Source: VRUE01 sp040901495 (lineage in GTDB: Bacteria > Actinomycetota > Thermoleophilia > Solirubrobacterales > 70-9). Taken from it: a stretch of DNA of 27,036 nucleotides. Shown piece by piece: positions 22,049 to 27,036 of this stretch. The stretch is taken from contig JBBDYO010000042.1 of the NCBI GenBank assembly GCA_040901495.1, positions 1 through 27,036 of the forward strand, read 5' to 3'. Each line of letters starts with the position of its first letter. Within the stretch, counting starts at the first letter, position 1. The translations under genes and the position numbers were made by a program. The notes under the pieces are model-generated. The model was not told the DNA's origin and made no database searches. It saw only the letters and a program-made list of their open reading frames with translations.

Positions 22049-23227
22049 CTACAACCCCAGCTGCTTGCCGAGGATCTCCTTCATGATCTCGTCGGTGCCG
22101 CCGCCGATTGGGCCGAGGCGGGCGTCTCGGACGGCGCGCTCGATGCCGTACTCGCGCATGTAGCCGTAGCCGCCGTGGATCTGCAGACACTCGTCGGCGA
22201 TCTGGAGGACGCCGCGCTGGGTGATGAGCTTGGCCATCGTCACCTCCTGGATGCAGTCCTGGCCCTCGTGGAAAAGGCGCAGCGCGTTGTAGGTGATCGC
22301 TTTGGCGGCTTCGGCCTGGGTCGCCATCTCCGCGACCTTGTGGCGGATCACCTGGAAGTTGCCGATCGGTCGGCCGAAGGCTTGGCGCTCCTTGGCGTAT
22401 TCGACGGCCCTCTCGACCAGTCTCTGCATCGCACCGACGGCGCCGATCGCCATCAGCAACCGCTCCCAGGCGAAGTTGAACATGATCAGTTTGAAGCCCT
22501 CGTTCTCCTCGCCGAGCAGGTTCTCCTCGGGCACCTCGACGTCAGTGAAGGCCAGCTCGCCGGTGTCGGATGAGTGCCAACCCATCTTCTCCAGCTTCGC
22601 CGCCACCTCGTAGCCCGGCATCTCTCGCTCCAGCACCAGGAAGGAGATGCCGTGATGGCCGCCCTCCTGGGTCGTCTTTACGGCGCAGACGAGGAAGTCG
22701 GCGCGGACTCCGTTGGTGATGAAGGTCTTGGAGCCGTTGACGATGTAGCCGCCGTCTACCTTCTGCGCGAAGGTTGAGATGCCGGCGACGTCAGAGCCGG
22801 CACCCGGCTCGGTGATCCCCAGCGCGCCGATCTTCTCGCCGGCGATCCCCGGCACCAGCCAGCGCTGCTTCTGATGGTCGGTGCCGAAGTTGAAGATCGG
22901 CGGCATCGCGATCGAGGTGTGGGCGTTGAGCCCGGCGGCGACGCCACCGGAGCCGCCCGAGCGCGCCAGCTCCTCGACCCAGATCGCGTCGTGCAGGTGG
23001 GTGCCGCCCTGGCCGCCGTACTCCTCGGGGAACTTCAGCCCGAGGAAGCCGAGCTCAGCGCAACGCCCGTAGAGCTCGCGAGGGAATTCCCGCGCCTCCT
23101 CCCACTCGTCGACGTTCGGCGCGATCTCCTTGGAGACGAAGCGCCGCACGGTCTCGCGCAGCTCCTCGTGCTCCTCGCCGAAGGGCGGAAGGGTTGCCCG
23201 CTGCCCACTGTCCTTGACCACCGTCAT
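22049..23227 (-). CDS. Acyl-CoA dehydrogenase (isovaleryl/long-chain type active site)
   Basis: A 392-residue FAD flavoprotein that oxidises an acyl-CoA to the 2-enoyl-CoA, passing electrons to ETF. The FAD/substrate loop is GITEPGAGSD (137-146), then NGSKTFITNG (164-173). The C-terminal helical domain has AFGRPIGNFQ and QIHGGYGYMREYGIERAVRDAR. At the position of the usual catalytic Glu (YEGT in short- and medium-chain enzymes) it has GGGT. Instead Glu255 in ERLLMA fits the alternative catalytic base seen in isovaleryl- and long-chain acyl-CoA dehydrogenases. ATG 23227 starts the gene, with no clear Shine-Dalgarno. It is divergent from the microprotein gene over 29 bp. Confidence 0.92.
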   Translation of the reverse strand: MTVVKDSGQRATLPPFGEEHEELRETVRRFVSKEIAPNVDEWEEAREFPRELYGRCAELGFLGLKFPEEYGGQGGTHLHDAIWVEELARSGGSGGVAAGLNAHTSIAMPPIFNFGTDHQKQRWLVPGIAGEKIGALGITEPGAGSDVAGISTFAQKVDGGYIVNGSKTFITNGVRADFLVCAVKTTQEGGHHGISFLVLEREMPGYEVAAKLEKMGWHSSDTGELAFTDVEVPEENLLGEENEGFKLIMFNFAWERLLMAIGAVGAMQRLVERAVEYAKERQAFGRPIGNFQVIRHKVAEMATQAEAAKAITYNALRLFHEGQDCIQEVTMAKLITQRGVLQIADECLQIHGGYGYMREYGIERAVRDARLGPIGGGTDEIMKEILGKQLGL

Positions 23228-23243
23228 GGCAACATGCGAGAGG

Positions 23244-23249
23244 TATTGT
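23244..23249 (+). promoter_or_regulatory. Putative -10 box of the microprotein gene, leaderless
   Basis: TATTGT ends 7 nt before ATG 23257, the ideal spacing for a leaderless transcript. It is the same hexamer as at 25160-25165 and at the biotin carrier operon. Confidence 0.45.
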
Positions 23250-23256
23250 CTGCAAG

Positions 23257-23394
23257 ATGAATCATCTGGACGAGCCCTTGAGCCGTATTCACGAGGAGTT
23301 CCAAAGCCTGCGGGTACTCGCGATTCGACTCTGGGCAGCCAACATGGTCGCGATCTTCGCCCTGTGGGCAGCAGTCCTGATCACCAACACCTGA
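23257..23394 (+). CDS. 45-residue single-pass membrane microprotein, unknown
   Basis: A short open frame: charged N-terminus MNHLDEPLSRIHEEFQSLRV, then a hydrophobic segment from about residue 22 to 42 (AIRLWAANMVAIFALWAAVLI) and the end TNT. This suits one membrane span with a cytoplasmic acidic helix. The frame has TATTGT 7 nt before its ATG and fills the space between two acyl-CoA genes, where no other gene is possible. Its TGA directly abuts the converging NTF2-like gene's TCA. No homology is known to me. It may be a chance frame, but the hydrophobic design and promoter spacing argue for a real gene. Confidence 0.55.
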   Translation: MNHLDEPLSRIHEEFQSLRVLAIRLWAANMVAIFALWAAVLITNT

Positions 23395-23832
23395 TCAGCC
23401 ACCGGTCGGCGCCTGCCAGTCGGCGAGCATTGTGTAGCTGCGGCCCTCGTGGTCGAAGCCGAGCAGGTCACCCTGGGGGTTCTTCTTGCCGCCGTGGTGG
23501 TAGGCGCGGACCTCGGCGATCTTGCCGTCGCGGATCAGGAACCACTCGGTCCCTCGGTCCAGGCGCTTCTCGCCCGACTCCGGCGCCCGCCACGTCATCG
23601 TCCACTCGATGACCACCTGGTCGTCCTGCTCGATCGCGTTCTCGATGTACCACTGCGCGTCGATCGTCTGGACACCCAGGGCCGCGTAGTCGCCGATCGT
23701 CTTCGCTCCCTCATGAGGCCCGAGACGCGTGTAGTAGTGGGTCGCGTCCTCGGTGAAGTGCGCCGAAACCGCCTCGGCGTCACCCGTGTTCAGTGCCTCG
23801 TAGTAGGAGCGAATGTGGTCGACGTGCGACAC
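23395..23832 (-). CDS. SnoaL/NTF2-like protein
   Basis: A 145-residue NTF2-fold protein. The N-terminus HIRSYYEALNTGDAEAVSAHFTEDATHYYT is the standard SnoaL-like opening (helix, NTGD turn, Asp of FTEDA). The rest has strands IEWTMTW, TEWFLIRDGKIAEVRAYHH. RDGKIAEVRAYH matches the family's last strand pair. Function could be isomerase, hydratase or lyase on a small hydrophobic substrate. Start GTG 23832 follows the acyl-CoA dehydrogenase gene at 23852-25069 after 19 nt, so it is likely second in that operon. It is a different protein from the NTF2-like one at 19700-20122. Confidence 0.83.
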   Translation of the reverse strand: MSHVDHIRSYYEALNTGDAEAVSAHFTEDATHYYTRLGPHEGAKTIGDYAALGVQTIDAQWYIENAIEQDDQVVIEWTMTWRAPESGEKRLDRGTEWFLIRDGKIAEVRAYHHGGKKNPQGDLLGFDHEGRSYTMLADWQAPTGG

Positions 23833-23851
23833 GCCGCGGTCCCCGGCCGTC

Positions 23852-25069
23852 CTAGATTCCGTAGCTGCGACCGATTACCTCGAGCATGATCTCGTCGGTG
23901 CCCGCCCCGATCCGGTTGAGGCGGACGTCGCGGTAGGCGCGCTCGATCTCGTACTCCTTCATGTAGCCGTAGCCGCCGAGGATCTGGACGCAGTCGTCGG
24001 CGACCTCGCAGCAGATGCGGGAGGCGTAGAGCTTCGCCATCGTGATCTCGCGCACCGGGTACTCGCCGTTGGCGAAGCGCCAGGCGGTCGAGTAGGTGAA
24101 CTGCTTCGCCGCCTCGGTCTTGGTCGCCATCTCGGCGAACTTGTGGCGGATCGCCTGGAACTTGCCGATCGGGCGGCCGAAGGCTTCGCGCTCCTTCGCG
24201 TACTCGAGGGTCTTCTCGATCATCCGCTCCGCCCCCGCGTGGCAGCCGGCGGCGGCGACCAGCCGCTCGCCCTGGAGCTCCCAGGCGATGTGGTAGAAGC
24301 CTTTGCCGACCTCGCCGAGCACGGCGTCGGCCGGGACCCGGACGTCTTCGAAGGCCAGCTCGCCGGTGTCGGAGGCGTGCATCCCCATCTTCTCCAGCTC
24401 GGCGGAGACGGTGAAGCCGGGCACGTGCTCGCCCTTCTCGTCGCGCAGGTCGACGACGAAGAGCGTGATCCCGGCGTGGCGCTCATCCGGGTCGGTCTTG
24501 CAGACGAGGACGATGAAGTCGGCGCGGGGGCCGTTGGTGATGAAGGTCTTGGAGCCGTTGATCACGTACTCGTCGCCGTCGCGGATCGCCGTCGTGCGGA
24601 TGCCGGCGACGTCGGAGCCGGCGCCGGGCTCGGTGATCCCGAGGCTGCCGACCTTTTCGCCCTTCAGGCCCGGTTCGAGGTACTTGCGCTTCTGCTCCTC
24701 GGTGCCGAGCAGGTGGATCGGGGGGAGGACCATGTCGCTCTGGACCGCGAAGCCCATGTTGGTGCCGCCGGAGCCCGAGTAGCTCATGCACTCGGCCCGG
24801 ACCAGCGAGTAGAAGTAGTCGCCGCCCTGGCCGCCGTACTCCTCCGGGAAGCAGAGGCCGAGGAAGCCGAGGTCGCCGGCGCGCTTCATCGCCGAGGTCG
24901 GCCAGTAGGTGTCCTCCCACTCGTTGCGGTGCGGCCACAGCTCCTTTTCCACCCACGAGCGCATCGACTCGCGCAGGTCTTCGTGCTCCTGGGTGAAGAT
25001 GAAGTGCTTGCGCCCGGCCTCGTGGTCGGGCTTGATGACGTTGGAGCCGTCGCTCGTCGCGGTCGCCAC
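23852..25069 (-). CDS. Acyl-CoA dehydrogenase, second copy (isovaleryl-type active site)
   Basis: A 405-residue FAD enzyme, recognisably homologous to the dehydrogenase at 22049-23227. GITEPGAGSD is at ~144-153 and NGSKTFITNG at ~171-180. Glu268 in GERLVAA takes the helix-G catalytic-base position, while the late motif reads RIGAGTDEIM, without the YEGT Glu. The C-terminal domain has AFGRPIGKFQ and ILGGYGYMKEY. The start GTG 25069 was chosen over an upstream TTG because of the Shine-Dalgarno GGGAGAG 5 nt before it and the position of homology. It is divergent from the enoyl-CoA hydratase family gene. Substrate is inferred to be a branched acyl-CoA but is unproven. Confidence 0.92.
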   Translation of the reverse strand: MATATSDGSNVIKPDHEAGRKHFIFTQEHEDLRESMRSWVEKELWPHRNEWEDTYWPTSAMKRAGDLGFLGLCFPEEYGGQGGDYFYSLVRAECMSYSGSGGTNMGFAVQSDMVLPPIHLLGTEEQKRKYLEPGLKGEKVGSLGITEPGAGSDVAGIRTTAIRDGDEYVINGSKTFITNGPRADFIVLVCKTDPDERHAGITLFVVDLRDEKGEHVPGFTVSAELEKMGMHASDTGELAFEDVRVPADAVLGEVGKGFYHIAWELQGERLVAAAGCHAGAERMIEKTLEYAKEREAFGRPIGKFQAIRHKFAEMATKTEAAKQFTYSTAWRFANGEYPVREITMAKLYASRICCEVADDCVQILGGYGYMKEYEIERAYRDVRLNRIGAGTDEIMLEVIGRSYGI

Positions 25070-25096
25070 TGGTTCTCTCCCTTGCTCGTGATTGGG

Positions 25097-25115
25097 CCGG
25101 GGTATGGCGCCCCGG
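25097..25115. repeat. Short inverted repeat in divergent promoter region
   Basis: CCGGGG and CCCCGG with a 7-nt spacer lie between the divergent dehydrogenase and enoyl-CoA hydratase family genes. It may be an operator or chance in GC-rich DNA. A tandem pair of CACTTTC heptamers follows at 25133-25146. Confidence 0.25.
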
Positions 25116-25159
25116 AAGCGGGTAGACAGTAGCACTTTCCACTTTCGACAGAGTTCGGA

Positions 25160-25165
25160 TATTGT
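25160..25165 (+). promoter_or_regulatory. Putative -10 box of the enoyl-CoA hydratase family-carboxyltransferase operon
   Basis: TATTGT ends 10 nt before ATG 25176, giving a leader of only about 4 nt. TTTCCA at 25136-25141 is at -35 distance (18-nt spacer) but matches the consensus poorly. Confidence 0.45.
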
Positions 25166-25175
25166 TGCCGGCGCG

Positions 25176-25967
25176 ATGACCCAGCCAAGCTACGAGCAGG
25201 TCGCCTACGAGGTCGCCGACGGCGTCGCCACGGTGACGCTGAACAACCCGGAGAAGCGCAACATGCTCTCCGGCCAGATGCTGTCGGAGCTGGTCGACGC
25301 GATGAAGACCGCCCGCGACTCCGACGAGGTCCGCGCGGTTGTCCTCACCGGTGCCGGCGACAAGGTCTTCTGCGCGGGTGCTGACCTCGGCGGGTTCGCC
25401 GCCGACGCGCCGCTGGTCGCCAAACACTTCGCCACCGACCTCTTCCTCGATTTTTTCCGGCTGATGCCGCGGCTCGGCAAGCCCTCGCTGTGTGCGGCCA
25501 ACGGGCACGTGCTGGCGGGGGGGATGGGGCTCGCACTCTCCTGTGACCTGCTGATCGCCAAAGAGGGCGCGACCTTCGGCACGCCGGAGATCAACGTCGG
25601 CGCCTTCCCCTACATGATCATGGCGATCATCTACCGCAACGTCCCGCGCAAGAAAGTCAACGAGATGATGCTGCTGGGCGAGCGGCTGAGCGCCGAGGAA
25701 GCGGTCGAGTACGGGTTGGCGAACAAGGTGGTCCCGGCGGGGGAGTTCGACGCCGCGGTCGCGGACTGGGCGGGCAAGCTGGCCTCGAAGAGCCCGGTGC
25801 TGATGCGGCTCGGCCACGACGCGATGTACCGCCAGCAGGACATGGCGGTCGACGACGCGCTCGAGTACCTGCGCTCCCAACTCTCACTGACCTTCTCGAC
25901 CGAGGACATCATCGAGGGCGTCAGCGCATTCTTCGAGAAGCGCGACCCGCAGTGGAAGGGACGGTAG
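25176..25967 (+). CDS. Enoyl-CoA hydratase/isomerase family protein
   Basis: A 263-residue crotonase-fold protein. The oxyanion hole is formed by GDKVFCAGADL (~61-71) and NGHVLAGGMGLALSCD (~109-124). The first rat-hydratase catalytic Glu is replaced (GGMG), while the second is kept (Glu138 in FGTPEINVG). The following AFPYMIMAI differs from classical hydratases. It could be a methylglutaconyl-CoA-type hydratase, an isomerase or another crotonase activity. ATG 25176 was chosen over an upstream frame start because homology begins there and TATTGT precedes it. The carboxyltransferase gene starts 2 nt after its stop, so the two are co-transcribed. Confidence 0.9.
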   Translation: MTQPSYEQVAYEVADGVATVTLNNPEKRNMLSGQMLSELVDAMKTARDSDEVRAVVLTGAGDKVFCAGADLGGFAADAPLVAKHFATDLFLDFFRLMPRLGKPSLCAANGHVLAGGMGLALSCDLLIAKEGATFGTPEINVGAFPYMIMAIIYRNVPRKKVNEMMLLGERLSAEEAVEYGLANKVVPAGEFDAAVADWAGKLASKSPVLMRLGHDAMYRQQDMAVDDALEYLRSQLSLTFSTEDIIEGVSAFFEKRDPQWKGR

Positions 25968-25969
25968 GC

Positions 25970-27036
25970 GTGGCAACTGAGGAGAGCGAGGAGCAGAAGA
26001 ACCTCCTGCCGGGGACCGCACCGCTTGGTGCTCTGACCGAGCAGCTGCACGAGCGCCGCGAGAAGGCGAAGCTTGGCGGCGGCGAGGAGAAGATCGCCAA
26101 ACAGCACGAGCGCGGCAAGCTGACCGCGCGCGAGCGGATCGACCTGCTGGTCGACGAGGGCACCTTCGTCGAGATGGGGATTCACGGCCGGCCGCATTTC
26201 GCGCAGCGCGCGATGGATGGGGTGGAGGCACCTGCCGACGGTGTGGTCACCGGTTGGGGCGACGTCGACGGCCGCCCCACCTGCATCGCCGCCTACGACT
26301 TCACCGTGATGGCCGGCTCGATGGGGATGACCGGCGAGCTGAAGGCCACCCGCCTGCGTGAGATGGCCCTCTCCAAGCGGATGCCGTTCATCTGGCTGCT
26401 CGACTCGGCCGGAGCCCGCATCCAGGAGGCCTCCGGCTCGCTCTTCGCCGGCTCCGGCCACCTCTTCCGCGAGGAGGTCGAAATGTCGGGGGTGATCCCG
26501 ATGGTCGCGGCGATGATGGGCCCCTGCGCCGCCGGCACCGCCTACATCCCGGCGCTCGCGGACTTCGTGCCGATGGTCTCCGGCCAGGGGGCGATGGCGC
26601 TGGCCGGTCCGCACCTGACCAAAGCGGTGACCGGCGAGGACATCTCGATGGAGGAGCTCGGCGGCGCCAAGGTCCACTGCCGCAAGTCCGGCGTCGGCGA
26701 CCTCGAGGTGGCCGACGACGCGGAGTGCATCGCGGCGATCAAGACCTACCTCTCCTTCTTCCCCTCCAACTGCGAGCAGAAGCCGCCGCTGGCCGAGAGC
26801 GCCGATCCCGCCGACCGCATGTCGGAGAAGCTGATGGAGATCGTCCCCGAGTCCTCGCGCAAGCCCTACGACATGTACGACGTGATCCGCGAGATCGTCG
26901 ACGACGGCGAGTGGTTCGACCTGAAGCCGAAGTTCGCGAAAACGCTGATCACCTGCTTCGCCCGCTTCGGCGGCCAGCCGGTCGGGATCGTCGCCAACCA
27001 GCCCAAGCAGCTGGCCGGCATCCTCGACAACGACTC
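25970..27036 (+). CDS. Acyl-CoA carboxylase beta (carboxyltransferase) subunit, 3' end beyond window
   Basis: About 355 residues are visible of a family near 520. It transfers CO2 from carboxybiotin to an acyl-CoA. HERGKLTARERIDLLVDEGTF (~47-67, described by its ends HERGKL and DEGTF) is the family's opening block. The acyl-CoA site shows LLDSAGARIQEASGSLFAG, and the region GPCAAGTAYIPALADFVPMV with the oxyanion glycines, then AVTGEDISMEELGGAKVH. SGVGDLEVADD resembles propionyl-CoA carboxylase beta subunits, but other details differ, so propionyl-, methylcrotonyl- and geranyl-CoA types all remain open. Start GTG 25970, 2 nt after the enoyl-CoA hydratase family gene. It needs a biotin carrier and biotin carboxylase encoded elsewhere. 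Confidence 0.93.
   Translation, partial: MATEESEEQKNLLPGTAPLGALTEQLHERREKAKLGGGEEKIAKQHERGKLTARERIDLLVDEGTFVEMGIHGRPHFAQRAMDGVEAPADGVVTGWGDVDGRPTCIAAYDFTVMAGSMGMTGELKATRLREMALSKRMPFIWLLDSAGARIQEASGSLFAGSGHLFREEVEMSGVIPMVAAMMGPCAAGTAYIPALADFVPMVSGQGAMALAGPHLTKAVTGEDISMEELGGAKVHCRKSGVGDLEVADDAECIAAIKTYLSFFPSNCEQKPPLAESADPADRMSEKLMEIVPESSRKPYDMYDVIREIVDDGEWFDLKPKFAKTLITCFARFGGQPVGIVANQPKQLAGILDND

Noticed and set aside
25070..25135. TTG 25135 as start of the second acyl-CoA dehydrogenase
   Set aside because: Extra residues are not family-like and GTG 25069 has a good Shine-Dalgarno.

Overview
The window is high-GC DNA from an actinobacterium. The closest fit is the class Thermoleophilia (Solirubrobacterales-like). 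That is an inference from the GC-rich coding style, a deazaflavin-type nitroreductase family protein, secreted proteins ending in a Lys-rich beta domain, and transcription units that begin without a leader. Genes are packed tightly on both strands. No gap between genes exceeds about 155 bases. I saw no tRNA, rRNA, CRISPR array, insertion sequence or phage gene.

Positions 1-5625 hold biotin synthesis. bioB-bioF-bioD form a tight minus-strand operon, and bioA (cut by the left edge) lies on the same strand further on. Between bioD and bioA sits an opposite-strand MarR regulator plus 14-TM drug-efflux pair, which looks like a cassette placed inside an ancestral bioBFDA run. Positions 5694-9967 hold a secreted GH3 protein (+), converging on a minus-strand four-gene unit: a 70-residue biotin carrier protein, an enoyl-CoA hydratase family protein, an AlkA-like DNA glycosylase and a CHASE-GGDEF diguanylate cyclase.

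Positions 10014-13848 (+) hold a GT2 glycosyltransferase, an unknown secreted protein, glycerol kinase and a PlsC-type acyltransferase. A lactonase-like metallo-beta-lactamase (-) and an enoyl-CoA-reductase-like SDR (+) diverge from a 45-bp promoter region. Downstream of the SDR is a perfect 21-bp inverted repeat. Positions 15746-20122 (-) hold small catabolic or accessory genes: nitroreductase-like, SDR, GNAT, VOC, an ABM-like protein, an FAH-family hydrolase and an NTF2-like protein. Next is a secreted ELWxxDGT-repeat protein (20187-22019).

Positions 22049-27036 hold acyl-CoA metabolism: two isovaleryl-type acyl-CoA dehydrogenases, an NTF2-like protein, a 45-residue membrane microprotein, and divergently an enoyl-CoA hydratase family gene followed by a biotin-dependent carboxyltransferase subunit (cut by the right edge). 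The set resembles liu/atu loci for leucine or acyclic isoprenoid breakdown. Biotin links the ends of the window: synthesis genes, a free carrier protein and a biotin-dependent carboxyltransferase all occur within 27 kb. The biotin carboxylase subunit and the biotin ligase are not in the window.

The most general signal is regulatory. At least ten first-of-unit genes have a TAnnnT box 6-12 nt before the start codon and no convincing Shine-Dalgarno, which implies widespread leaderless transcription.
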